Source: Lamellibrachia columna
Taxonomy: Eukaryota > Annelida > Polychaeta > Sabellida > Siboglinidae
Direction of reading: 5' to 3'
Length of the DNA stretch: 64,000 nucleotides
Assembly (NCBI GenBank): GCA_963662155.1
Contig: OY759263.1
Span: 20,413,165 to 20,477,164 of the forward strand
In this document: positions 44,835 through 55,998 of the stretch, in pieces
How the letters are laid out: every line of letters starts with the position of its first letter
Numbering within the stretch: position 1 is the first letter of the stretch
Translations under genes and position numbers: made by a program
The notes under the pieces: model-generated
Told to the model about the DNA's origin: nothing
Databases searched by the model: none
What the model saw: only the letters and a program-made list of their open reading frames with translations

Positions 44835-46261
44835 GAGTCCAGTGCTGTTTGAACATACATACTTATAATATCATCTTATAGTATAATCAAGGACTAATCA
44901 TTAGGGATGTTCTCAAAACATTAATGTTCGACACCACATGGAATTGATTTCACGGGGGAGGGGGTCAGCGGCTGTTTCATTTAGCGTCGTACATCGACGT
45001 ACAGTTCATATGATGTACTTATAAGGATGCTGACGTCAGGAATTTTGCATTGTGACGACTGAATGTGAACAGCATGTGGCGTGTAAAACACGAAAAAAAC
45101 ACGAAGGACGAGGTTATTTTTGCGGGTCGATATAATTCAAAATCTCATACTGCAGGGGAAGAGGTGTCTAAGGTGAAATAATATCGGTTTTTAGATGGTC
45201 CCTGAGTTAATCTGAATTCAGCATGTGAGGCAACAGATTCTCTGCAATGCAATGTCACCGCTGTTTTATTTGGTAGCAGTGAAGTACCATGTGGCAGCAC
45301 CAGTTGTGCTACAAAATACTCTATTTTGAAGGATGGTTGTGTATTGTTACAGTAATTGATGTATGTATAAATCATTCACGTTTGGGAAATATTTGCAAGG
45401 TGCCTTAGCAGGGAACACGCTGTAGTATAGTGTGTAGCACTTATTTTCTCCCATGAGAAATGTTTTGTCATATGCACAATGTAATGTGAGCATTTATTTT
45501 ATCATGTGATTTATCTTTCATATATTTTATGACTAGCTACCGGTGGTAGCATAATTACATTATGCCAGCTCCTGAAAGCAATACTTCATGTCGTATTTTT
45601 CACTTTAGCCATTGACCTAGGTACTCTGGTATGTATGGTGCCAAGTTTTTGTGTCAAGTCTTGCACGATTTGCCATGCACTCTAATAATATTACCAATGC
45701 ATGAAAGCCATATTGTAAGGACATAGACAAGCTGATTTAATAATGTGGCAAAAAACATCAGCTGACAGAGCGTACAGATAATGAGGTATCCAGAAGCAGT
45801 TATGGAATATTATGCAACCGCATCAATTAATCTTTATCTGGTGCTCTATTGGACCAATCAGTTGTCCAAGAACGAATATTATTACTGCCTTCTTGTCAGC
45901 CGAGAATTTGCGAAGAGTCATAAACCTTCTTCTTCCCATGACTTAACAGTTGTCGGGGCATGTTAATTTAGCAGCCATCAGTGAAGTTCCACCACCCTCT
46001 ATGGTCCTGTGCCTCAGATTGTAGCGATACTCTCTCTCTCTCGGTATGTCCACGTGGTTGTTTCCTATGAATCCTCTGTTGAGCCATCTGTAAAGGGGTG
46101 TCCTTCGTAGATGTCACTTTGCAGAAGTCATCAGGTCTTCGTGTTTACTGAGTCATGTAATGGCTTACAGACATTTACACCTGTTTAGTATTACCAATGC
46201 AATTGAAGTGAATACTACAAGCGAAATACCCGGTGAAGCATTTTACTCGAAACACCACACA
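44835..46261. other. 3' flank of the sorting nexin gene, nothing further recognised
   Basis: Probable 3' untranslated region at the start; no canonical AATAAA close to the stop codon was found. Short open frames on both strands have no support. Confidence 0.35.
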
Positions 46262-46282
46262 TTGCAGCGATGTAGCGCTGTG

Positions 46283-46345
46283 TAGGCTAGATAATAAGTG
46301 TACATCTAGATAATAAGTGTACATCTAGATAATAAGTGTACATCC
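46283..46345 (+). repeat. 19-bp tandem repeat, about 3 copies
   Basis: Unit CTAGATAATAAGTGTACAT, nearly perfect. Confidence 0.8.
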
Positions 46346-48140
46346 CAGTAAAGTTGTGAACTTTTATTTTTTTAACATGACTGTAGCTATGACTTATTTT
46401 ATTGTTTTCTTGGCAAATACTCAGTAACATGATTTTATTGTCGTGGTTTAGCATGTCACTTTATTCACTCACTGTTACCTTGGAAGTGGACAGGTGGTGT
46501 CACATCTTGTCAGGAAATGCCATATTGTCTACAGCCATTGCTAGTGTTAAGTGACCAATTTCTGCAGCCAGCCATGGATGTAGCAATGATAAAAGTATAT
46601 AATAATAATTATTATTGAAATGTCAACTGTTCTTTTAATTGCCAGTCATGGGAGTAGATATGCGTTTTAAATTAAGTTTGTTATGATGATATGAATACAA
46701 TCATTAATTGAGGCAGTGGTTACTGCAATACTGCTCTTTGTTGTGTTAAATATACATATCATATTTCATATCATTTAACCTACAGTACCTGTACATGAAA
46801 TCAGGTTTTAGCATGTATAATGACGGTGATATGACAGAGCTCTGTTGGACAGTTCGTTGTTGTTTTGCACTGTCCTCTAATGAGGCCACACAAGTCACTA
46901 AGATAAAGTGACCTGATTAAAGGGGGTGACCCGATTATTGATATACAGACTGTGATAGTGTGGCTATTTTCAAGGGGTGGCCACTTGGAGGGGTTCTGTT
47001 GTAATAATATTGTTTCACAGAGGGTGCTTATTTTGTGGCTACACTAGTTGAAATCTTGTTGACACTTTGTGTAAAGGCAAGTGCGCATTGAGTACCATGA
47101 ACGGGAATACGCTATACTAGAACACATAAGGACTGTGAAGATGGTTGCATTGTGGGTAGGTTACCATTGTTGAAATGGATGACTAGGGAACTTCACTGCT
47201 GTGACCAGTGTATGTGTTCAAACTGTTCATTGTTTTGAGGTGTTGGTTGGCGCATGTTTACTGCGTACAATTTATTAAGGTTATCTGTGTCTGTCTCATT
47301 CAGAAAGTGGACAGCATCAGGTGATGTTTTGATACAACATATCAGTTACAGGTACAATATCTTTGACTATTGAATATATGTACACTAAACATATACTGTA
47401 CACTGGACTCTGCATAACAGAATCACTTTGATTTTATTACATGGCTGACTCGGTGCATTTTAATACAGCGGAAATAATTCCATCCCAGCCAATATATTTG
47501 ATCAATATATGATATGAAGTTGTGGCCTTTGTCGATTGTTCTGTTTGTACAAGTCATCTGCTAAGAAAAAGTAATGCAACATGTTGAAATAGGAGAGTAT
47601 GAAGATGAAACAGCTTAATAAATGCGATTTTATGCAGCTTTATTCTGAAGCTACTGATTTTCTTGCAAACAGATATTTTCTTGCAAACAGATATATACTT
47701 TTATTTGTGAACATTGATGCATGAATATTAAGAAAATTAATATGATGGACATAAAGCAGACTTAGTTGGAACACAGACAGTTGGCCGAGCAGGTTTGTTT
47801 ATATTCATGATATGATTACAGTGAACGGACTATGCAATGCAGAGATTAGATTATTAGGAGTGCTATGCAGTTCACTCAACATGCCCAGTATTCATTACAC
47901 GACACAAACATGGGATGACTGTGTCAGCCAAAAGTTTTACTACTGACCCCATCATGCGACCTTATTGGTACAAGTGAATTCAACCACAATCAACTTAATT
48001 TGGCTAATAATTGATGAGTGTGAAAAGTTCGCAGCGACCTGACAATCCTGACACAGATCCATGTAAATGGCGTCAACACATTAGGCAACTGACCACATGT
48101 AAGCAATTTTTATTTACTTTGTGATGTTGCTATTTGTTTC
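46346..48140. other. Intergenic, nothing recognised
   Basis: AT-rich sequence between the sorting nexin and the first LRAT-domain gene. A TTTCTTGCAAACAGATAT duplication lies near 47660-47695. No gene identified. Confidence 0.35.
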
Positions 48141-48144
48141 ACCA

Positions 48145-48425
48145 AGCAAACACACAGTTGCTTTCAACAAGAGTGCTATGTAAAAGGGAAAATGTAGCTT
48201 GCACTGTGAAAATAAACAAAGACTAAAACAATAATAAACAAAGACTAATAGACTAATACAATAAACTAAAACAAAAATGAAACATAAGTGACCTGAATAT
48301 AAATACCGAAAACACATGCAGCTGCTTTCAACAAGAGTGCTATGTAAAAGGGAAAAATGTAGCTTGAGCTGTGAAAATAAACTAAAACAATTATAATCAA
48401 AGACTAAAACAAAAATGAAACAAGT
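48145..48425. repeat. Direct duplication of about 110 bp downstream of LRAT-domain gene 1
   Basis: CTTTCAACAAGAGTGCTATG + TAAAAGGGAAAA...GTGAAAATAAAC occurs at 48162 and again at 48328 with small differences. It lies in the 3' flank of the gene. Confidence 0.8.
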
Positions 48426-48533
48426 GACCTGAGTATCGCAGTGCCTCAAACAACAAAATCAAATAAATAACTGCAATGATATCATGTAACTGATTCCCAA
48501 ACACCTCCACACAGTTGTCAAACTTTATCACAG

Positions 48534-50498
48534 TTAGTCTTTCCCGTTCATTTTGTCCGCTTGTCTCTTCGCCACCAGTGCGGACGTGTGCCTTCCCGCC
48601 AGGGCGCCAACCCCTTCTCCGATCAAGCTTCCCAGCGTGCTTCCGACGAGGGTGCCAACAACGGGAATGGGGACGATGGTCCCAGTCGTTGCCCCTATCA
48701 CACCCCCTATGCTGCGGCATGTCCGCTTCACGATGATGTTGACAAACACCTGGTCCGAGATGTCCCCGTCCCGGTGTTGAACCACCGCCTTCTTCATGTC
48801 GTGGTACAGCGAGTAGACCTCGATACTCATGACGACGGTGAACGCGAGAGCGCCTGTCACGACGCTGCAACACGTCTGCTTCTGCGCCAGTTCCTTGCCA
48901 GCGTTCTTGGCGACGATGGCACCGCTCGGTGCAGCCGTGCCGGTCATGGCCACCTTCCGGGACAACTGCTTCCAGCTCGGCATCACCTGCAGCATCCACC
49001 GTTTTGGGCGGTCTGACGGCACAGCGGTGAGCGCCCGTCCGATGAGATGGCGCGCTGTGTTCCCTCCCATTACCACGAGCGACTTGTGGCCGATGCGCTT
49101 CAGCGTCGCGACCAGCGACTCGACCTGCTCGCTCTTGCCGACGCCCGTCTTGCACCAACGGGCGAAGTGCTCGCAGTTGTTGTCGAGCAGGTTGTAGCGG
49201 ACCTCCCCGAGCCGTGACCGACCACGCTCGATGACGACGTCGCTGCTGTACACCGACCGCGGCCGGTACTCCATGCGGTAGAGGTCTCCCCTCTGCTTGC
49301 ACAGGTCGACCCACTCCTCCACGATTGTGCCCTTGCACGTCGACTCGGCCGTCGGCTCCGCGTAGTGGATCAGCCGAACGGTTGTGTCGAGGACGCTGCT
49401 GCAGCGGACGACGATGGCGTGATGCCAGTAGCCGAGCGGCCGGTGCCACGTGAGATGGTCACCAGGGTTTAGTTTCCACGTGCACGAAGGGTCGATCTTC
49501 ACGCGGCCGCACGGGTGGCCATCGCACGAACAACCACAATCGTTGACCGCCTCCGTCGAAGTCGATCTGGTCACACAGGTGCATTCGTTGTGCGGTGGAC
49601 CTGCATTGGAACACAACACGTGGCTTTCAGACTGCTCGCTGGCGACACAGTTCCCCATCGTGTCGCTCACCCGTGGCAGTGACGCACTTCCTGTTACCTC
49701 TCCGTCGTCGTGCGTGGACACCGGTATGTTCTTTTTGCACTGGCCGCATTTCAAGACAATGTCGTCACCGAGGAGCTCAAACACAAATCTGTTCGGGTTT
49801 TCGTTTCCACAGTCGCACAACGACACGCGAATCTTCTCCGAGTCTTCCATCCAGCGGAGTACTTCGTCATACGGAGTAGTATCATCTATGCCGATCACGT
49901 CGTTACACTGCCTGCATACTCGCATCAAGATCTCGCCGTCTTCGTTGTCGGCGATATACGAGAAATCGGATTTGTCGCTGCATCCGCACGAACAAGTCTG
50001 GCTGAAGAAGCTCGACTTCACCTTTGCGACATCCACTTGTGAATTCACCGGCGACACATTGACCGGTGTCTGGGCGCTGGACTGCGACGAAGCGCTCACA
50101 TCCGCTGCCTTCATTTTCTGCTTTTTAGAGCTGCAACTATCAGATGTGTCAGTTGGGTACATTTTTCCTTTGGATATTTTCCGTGCTGGGAATACTAGGA
50201 CGTCATCGCTATCCTCTGTTGGTTGCGGAGTAGAATGGGCCACAGCGCCATCTGCCGGGTCCTGTTTGGTGGTATGTTGTCGGGTTGGTAAATCCACTTG
50301 CCGAACGGGAGCACTGGTACCGCATCTGATGCATGTTGCACAGTATGTATAATCAAGCGCGGCGGATTTGTCATCGGACTGGTCTCCGGAATGCTTCTTA
50401 GTTACGAAGAAATATTCTTCGAAGTTGTTACCACATTTCTCGCAGTGATATATACCGCCCAGATGAGTCCCTGCCGATCCATCTTTCGAAGAAGCCAT
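48534..50498 (-). CDS. LRAT/NlpC-P60 domain protein with N-terminal zinc ribbons and Gly-rich C-terminus, paralogue 1 (654 aa)
   Basis: Three Cys clusters look like zinc ribbons: C19-x2-C22 with C53-x2-C56; C169/C171/C173 with C195-x2-C198; C228/C230 with C251-x2-C254. A short Cys-rich patch (ECTC, CGCSCDGHPCG) precedes an LRAT domain at about 341-452. This has WKLNPGDHLTWH, YWHHAIVV (H359), RLIHYAEP (H378) and NNCEHFARWC (C442), the His-His-Cys set of LRAT and PLAAT acyltransferases/phospholipases. The C-terminus has a hydrophobic helix (about 541-565) and a Gly-rich segment, GGVIGATTGTIVPIPVVGTL to about 634, probably membrane-embedded. Family members act on acyl chains of membrane lipids; the substrate here is unknown. 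The coding part is one exon. An intron (50515-50809) precedes it, with a 5' untranslated exon ending near 50810. ATG at 50498 follows the acceptor by 16 bases and is conserved in paralogue 2. GC-rich compared with its flanks. Confidence 0.92.
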   Translation of the reverse strand: MASSKDGSAGTHLGGIYHCEKCGNNFEEYFFVTKKHSGDQSDDKSAALDYTYCATCIRCGTSAPVRQVDLPTRQHTTKQDPADGAVAHSTPQPTEDSDDVLVFPARKISKGKMYPTDTSDSCSSKKQKMKAADVSASSQSSAQTPVNVSPVNSQVDVAKVKSSFFSQTCSCGCSDKSDFSYIADNEDGEILMRVCRQCNDVIGIDDTTPYDEVLRWMEDSEKIRVSLCDCGNENPNRFVFELLGDDIVLKCGQCKKNIPVSTHDDGEVTGSASLPRVSDTMGNCVASEQSESHVLCSNAGPPHNECTCVTRSTSTEAVNDCGCSCDGHPCGRVKIDPSCTWKLNPGDHLTWHRPLGYWHHAIVVRCSSVLDTTVRLIHYAEPTAESTCKGTIVEEWVDLCKQRGDLYRMEYRPRSVYSSDVVIERGRSRLGEVRYNLLDNNCEHFARWCKTGVGKSEQVESLVATLKRIGHKSLVVMGGNTARHLIGRALTAVPSDRPKRWMLQVMPSWKQLSRKVAMTGTAAPSGAIVAKNAGKELAQKQTCCSVVTGALAFTVVMSIEVYSLYHDMKKAVVQHRDGDISDQVFVNIIVKRTCRSIGGVIGATTGTIVPIPVVGTLVGSTLGSLIGEGVGALAGRHTSALVAKRQADKMNGKD

Positions 50499-50514
50499 TG
50501 CCGCTCCAAGTAAT

Positions 50515-50809
50515 CTGGAAACACCGAAAAAGTCACAATGTTATAGGGTAGGGTGGGGTAAGTCGCTCTTTATAGGGTAGGGTGGGGTAAGATGCTCTTT
50601 ATAGGATAGGGTGGGGTAAGACGCTCTTATGCGAGAAATAGAAATTGTTACCCTTCCATCTAGCCATAAGGCTCGAAAATAAGAATTTTTATATAGCCAG
50701 ATAGAGCTGCATATCATCATGTCCACCTGATTACAGATTACAGTTGCAGCAGAAACAAAACACACAGTAAGCAATTGACATTAACATTTGAGCTTCATAT
50801 TATACTCAC
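50515..50809 (-). other. 5' UTR intron of LRAT-domain gene 1, with 29-bp repeat
   Basis: The minus-strand donor C/GTGAGT at 50810/50809 and acceptor TTTCCAG/ATTACTTGG at 50515/50514 match, in position and flanking sequence, the intron of paralogue 2. The upstream exon reads GTTGGCTAAGTCTTGTATCC, similar to GTTGACCAAGCTTGTACC in paralogue 2. A 29-bp unit TATAGGGTAGGGTGGGGTAA + GTCGCTCTT is repeated three times inside the intron. Confidence 0.65.
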
Positions 50810-50810
50810 G

Positions 50811-53749
50811 CATTGGGATACAAGACTTAGCCAACTTTTGACCAATCAGATTGTGGGTCTCATTACTGTCATAGGGAATGCTGCTAACTGTTGGCTTTAC
50901 TCCTAGACCAGCTCACATGTGAATTATAGGGCTCATAATGTAAACATTTGTTGATATCTTTCAGCACTTACGTGACATGTGAGTATTATCTGGTTAACAG
51001 TTACTTTCTGTCCTTGAAAATGACATGGCAGTGATACCACTTACTTCCTTACTAATTTTTTCAATCTTGTTATGCATAGTACATGTGTTGTCCTAACTGG
51101 GATAAGGCCTACTGGTTGGAGGTTGACAGGTTAAATACTCCAATCTTATCAGTGATGGGGCCTACTATGTAGAAGTATGCATCAGAGATGTATAAGATGC
51201 AGAGGGACGTAGATGTTAATTTTCTAAGAACATGTTAACCCCATATCTGTTTTTATGTGTCAACCAATAGAAAAGATTATAAACTTGGTTGGCAGGCCTT
51301 TTTTTTTTCAAGAAATCAATTACTTTTTCAACCCAAATGCAAATAATACCTAACATTTGAATCAATAGAACAATTGCAATGAATCAATAAACTGACATCC
51401 TGCACTGATTTGTAATTGTTCGGTAGTTGTTGCAACTATGAAAAATTTTCTTAAAAATTTGCTCGTGCATTATATTATGTGGGATTGTCACTAGTCACAT
51501 GTGCAATTAAAGTCCTCACATGAGCTGGTAAAAAGTTGTAACTGGACGAAAACAGAAGTTCCTTATATTGGCTAAAGTAGCCAAAGGTAACATCTTTTTC
51601 ATCAGCCTAAAACATCATGCACCGTTGTTACCTGTTCCGAGAGAATGAATGAGAACTGTTTTCTGCCATTCACTTGAAAACATGTTTTTGTAACTTACTT
51701 CCTTTTGTCAAAGATGGGCAGTACAATACCAACAGGAAACGGAGACAAAACAGATAAATGCATACAATAGGCTAATATGATTATAGTAGTGATATAAATG
51801 TATCAGTTGAGGACTATACATGACAAAAACAATTCAAATAAAGCAATTATAATATTGCAAACACCAAGTGGTTGGCCTGTTATGCTGCGATAGGAACCCC
51901 CACTGAAATGGCTACACCTTTTTCAAAGATTAGCTAAGTAAAAATGTCAACACACACAAAATTAACTTATGATAATGAACTAGATCATTCATAGCACATA
52001 GCTAATATGTACTCAAAGGATTCTGTCCTGCACACAATGTCCCCTTAAATAGGGGGGTGTCTTACCCAACTCTACCCTACTACATATTTATTACTGTAGT
52101 ATATTTACTGTAAGAAATTGCATAAAATTGAAATTCAATGGATTAATAAATTATGGAAACCATTACATTTCACCCGGGTCTGTGTTTTATTGCCATAAAG
52201 TGGTCTCTGTATATGTTGTAAAACTCGTATTTTATTTCATCGCAAAATTGTGAATAATATATTATTCTGAAATACTAAGATATGATAGTAACACGCTTTG
52301 TATGGACATTATTTTTAAACAACCAAGATGTTATAAAGTACTAATAAATTCAATGACTGTAATACACTTATTTCAAACCAATAAAAAATGTTGTACATGT
52401 CAACGCATTTAAATGGAAATGTATTAATCATTATTTATTTAAATACAAGAGGCATTTTCCCTGATTTCTTAAATGCAAATATTTGGGGCCGCATGCAAAA
52501 TGTATTTATTGTAAATGTTTTGGTGATATATCTGTAAATGCATTTGAAAATTCATTTCAAACATTTTGACTTTATTAAATTTTTTTTGCAGTATTTTGGA
52601 CAACACATAAAAATCACAATAACAGTGTTTATCAATCATTGGTGGCATCAACAACATCAGAGTGTCACCACACCACTAGCAGCGTCACTACACCATTAGC
52701 AGTGTCATCACTGAATGCTGGCTGACATGGCATCCACCTTATATAGCACATGTTGAAAGAACTGGTTGCAAAAGCGGTTTCACATATCAGACAATGACAG
52801 AATGGGTTGTGTAACTATTTATCAAATGGGTCTGTATATGGAATACAAGATTTTTGAGTTAGTAACAAAGCCTTTTTAATAGTTAAGGTTACTTAATCCA
52901 ATCTACCACAAGTACAAATTGTGTGTGCGTGCTTTATGGTGTGCCGTGTGTGTGTATACTGTGTCACAAAGTGTACGACTTGATACAGTAATAATAAGTT
53001 TATTCAGTTGCAATAACCATATAAGGAATTATTCATTTCATTAATTATTATATGAATTTGTTCAATTTGGGTGATCCGTAACCCCTAGTGGAACCACCTG
53101 TAGATGCAATTTAAGATATATTACAATTTAAGATATATTAATATGATGTCACAATGCTGACAAATTGCACTGAAGTAACTGATGTATAATTAAACATAAA
53201 ATGGACTTATGCCTAAAGAAATATACAATAAAATAAAAAGTATATCTAGTTAAGTTGATACACTAATATACAAGAATAATTATACCATTTAACGTCCAAC
53301 CATTAATACGTGTAATAATAACAATTTAACATGAAAAACGGTGAGTACCATATCTGAATGTATTCAGCTGTAATTTGACAATAATAATATAGTAAGTAAA
53401 TTTATTTCCTCCTCATCATCGTGTACAATGAAAGTCAAACAAAACGCAATGAAATCGAGATGGCTACCAGAGAAGTATAAACATATCGGGCTGGTAGCCA
53501 GTTAATTCAAACTAGTATACTCCCAAGTAAAAAAATTTTATGTAAAGGTAATACTGTAATTTTAATGGCTTCACTTTAAGGGAATTAAGATCCATCAACT
53601 ATAATTAGAGCTAATATACTAGCAACCATAAAATTTAAACAAGAGATTTGTTGCAACACATGCTTCATTTCATAAAATGCAGACGTGGTAAAGTAATTCC
53701 CTTATCAGTTAATCAATACCAATTATACATTTTCTGGTTTTATACTTAA
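50811..53749. other. Intergenic, AT-rich, nothing recognised
   Basis: Upstream side of LRAT-domain gene 1. A segment at 52048-52080 (TGTCTTACCCAACTCTACCC) is a distant reverse-complement echo of the 29-bp intronic repeat at 50.5 kb. No gene found. Confidence 0.35.
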
Positions 53750-54330
53750 TACAATTTTGATTTTTTAATGTCAACAGGTAGCTTATTCCAGAGTCGTGCT
53801 CCTAATAATTTCAAAGACTTCTTTCAATCCGATTTTTATACGTTGGTATAAATAAATTTGCATCCTATCTTGAACTTCTCATCCTGATGTCACTATTAAC
53901 TTTATCAAATTTATTGAATACAGCAGGGCGTTGATTAATGCACTGTTTATAAACAAATATACGAATGTTAAGAGTATATAGTTCACCAACTTTTAGAATA
54001 TTTAGTTCCCGGTGTACGACAGTGGCACTATTGCGATGCTTACATTAAGCTAATGTTTTAAATAAAAGATTTGGGGGAACTTGTATTTTTGCTGTTTGTT
54101 TTACATGCTGCCCCATATAATTCAATGTCATAACTAATATGGGAAAACATATAGGCATAATATATTTTCCTCACCATATTTGCACTTATGATGAAATACA
54201 CCAGGTAACTAAGATAACTTCATATAAAGTTCCTTAATATGTTCAGACAATGATAGTTCACAGTCAAGATAGATGCCCAGATATGTGGCTGATTTAACCA
54301 ATTAAATTTCTTATCCTGTAACAATAATGG
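53750..54330 (-). mobile_element. LINE 3' fragment, heavily decayed
   Basis: Minus-strand frames, with breaks, read KSATYLGIYLDCELSLSEHI, then a segment like YYAYMFSHISYDIELYGAAC, and finally IERSLKLLGARLWNKLPVDI. This is the typical post-RT C-terminus of Jockey/CR1-type LINEs. The clade is uncertain. Confidence 0.6.
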
Positions 54331-54335
54331 TACCA

Positions 54336-54490
54336 GGGTTGAAAAAAAATCATGATTTAAAAAAAAAAATCAGATTTTATTTGATTTAAATCGGATAATT
54401 TTTTTTTATAAATCAGCGATTAAAAAAATCAGAAGTAAAAAAAAATCATAAATCAATGATTTTTTTGGAGTGATTTAAATCATGATTTGT
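54336..54490. repeat. A/T-rich foldback sequence built on ATCATGATTTAAATC motifs
   Basis: Begins CAGGGTTGAAAAAAAATCAT and consists of overlapping GATTTAAATC/AAATCATGATTT palindromic motifs and A or T runs. A related start, CAGGGTTGAAAAAAATATTG, is at 58861. The CAGGGTTG start suggests a hAT-type nonautonomous element; the other end was not found. Confidence 0.45.
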
Positions 54491-55229
54491 CAGTTAGCAA
54501 ATACAATACGTCTTAGCGGGAATGGCAGATGAATATAAACATTTACGTCAATGGAATATGGCACGTATGTGTTGCTCTGCAAAACTACTTAAATTGGCTA
54601 GAAAAGAAGAAGCAAACACAATGTTGAATGTATTTATGAATGTCATGTGTTGGTTTAGCCATGGTTTTGATTAGTTTTTTCATTAACTACTGAATGACAT
54701 TTATACTGATTGAGAGCGGTATTATGTAAATGAGTCTGCATTAAGAGTATCTAAAACATCGTTCTTAATGTATACTCTGTAGAATGCACATACAGCCCTA
54801 TACCCTGTACGGTGCATAAATAGAACGAGTCTTCAGACGGCAAGTTTTGGAAAAAGATTTCTTCACAGAACTAAAACAACTTTTTTAAATAATCGTTTTT
54901 TTTCAATAGTAAATAATAAAAAAGGAGGCTGCGGCAAAAAAGTAAGCGGACAGGGACGAGAAACTAGTTTCTTTTTTTACTAGGCCCAATACATTTTCCA
55001 CTAATGAATAAGTTAGTATGGTCAGCAAACAAACGCAGAGATACATGGTCTACGATATTAGACATATCATTAACATACAATAGCAATAATACTGTTCCCA
55101 AAATGGAGTCCTGTGATTGACACCTGTCCTGTGATTGACACCTGTCCTGCTCTTTTAAAAGCTAGACTGCACAGAGTAAAAGTTGCAATTGTATACGACA
55201 TGTAACAGGTTATTAATTAATCCATTACC
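54491..55229. other. Intergenic, nothing recognised
   Basis: AT-rich. A short direct repeat of CCTGTGATTGACACCTGT is at about 55108-55145. Confidence 0.35.
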
Positions 55230-55430
55230 ATGTTGATTTTCTGACATTTTGATGTCAGAAAGGTATTTATGACGAGGCGGTAAATACCACGGAATTTACC
55301 ATCTAGTCAGAAACTTGCCAACCCTGGGTACGCTCATATATAGCGTGATATCTAGTCCTTGGGACTGTTCAAAGTGCTTTACACTTCACCCCCTGGCAGT
55401 CTAACTGCTATGCCACCTCGCACCGCCTCT
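55230..55430 (-). mobile_element. hAT-like end joined to a SINE tail
   Basis: GCGGTAAATACCACGGAATT...CTTGCCAACCCTGG resembles, inverted, the left end of the hAT element at 18272. It is followed at about 55358-55430 by GTGCTTTACACTTCACCCCC, the reverse complement of the SINE tail. Two fragments, orientation minus. Confidence 0.5.
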
Positions 55431-55970
55431 CCATCTATAATGGTATCTACATCAACAATTCTATAGGCTCTAGCAACATTACATGTAACTAACACAAAGG
55501 CATGAGCTGTGATGGAAGATGACGACTGCCAAACACTTCCTTCAGACAATAATCATGACGCATGCACATTAGCACTAGATTTTTTATGACTCACAACCAT
55601 GGTTTCATTCTAAGCCACCAGGTGTCATGCGTGTGATAAATAAAATCTATTGTATGACAGCAGGTAATAAAACTGACAAAATATGTATTTACATAAGTAA
55701 AACAGCCCGTTTCGGAAATTATGATATAATTGTATTAAACATTTGTATGACCAATTTAGAAATCTACGATTTTTGAGGCATTGCAGTGATGTCCCAAACA
55801 TGGCGATGATGTCACAAACATATAGTGATGATGTCACAATGTCACAAACATATCACAATGACGTCATAAATATAATTTTATCGTAATCATGTCACAAACA
55901 CGACCCACAAGCAGTCTTATTCTTAGACAGTAGGTGTCCTACAGGTTATGAATATGGTCTATTGTCAAAC

Positions 55971-55976
55971 TTTATT
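55971..55976 (-). terminator. Polyadenylation signal of LRAT-domain gene 2
   Basis: AATAAA on the minus strand, about 23 bases after the stop. The surrounding sequence AACTATAATAAAGTTTGACAA is conserved in paralogue 1 as AACTGTGATAAAGTTTGACA, where the hexamer is GATAAA. Confidence 0.6.
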
Positions 55977-55998
55977 ATAGTTCGTCTCTTCTGCCCAT

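Noticed and set aside
48397..49449. 350-codon minus-strand ORF overlapping the LRAT-domain gene in another frame
   Set aside because: Shadow frame: Arg/Gly/His-rich composition from GC-rich coding DNA, no homology, and the true frame has clear domains. The plus-strand ORFs over both LRAT genes (such as 49450-50352 and 57017-57616) are rejected for the same reason.
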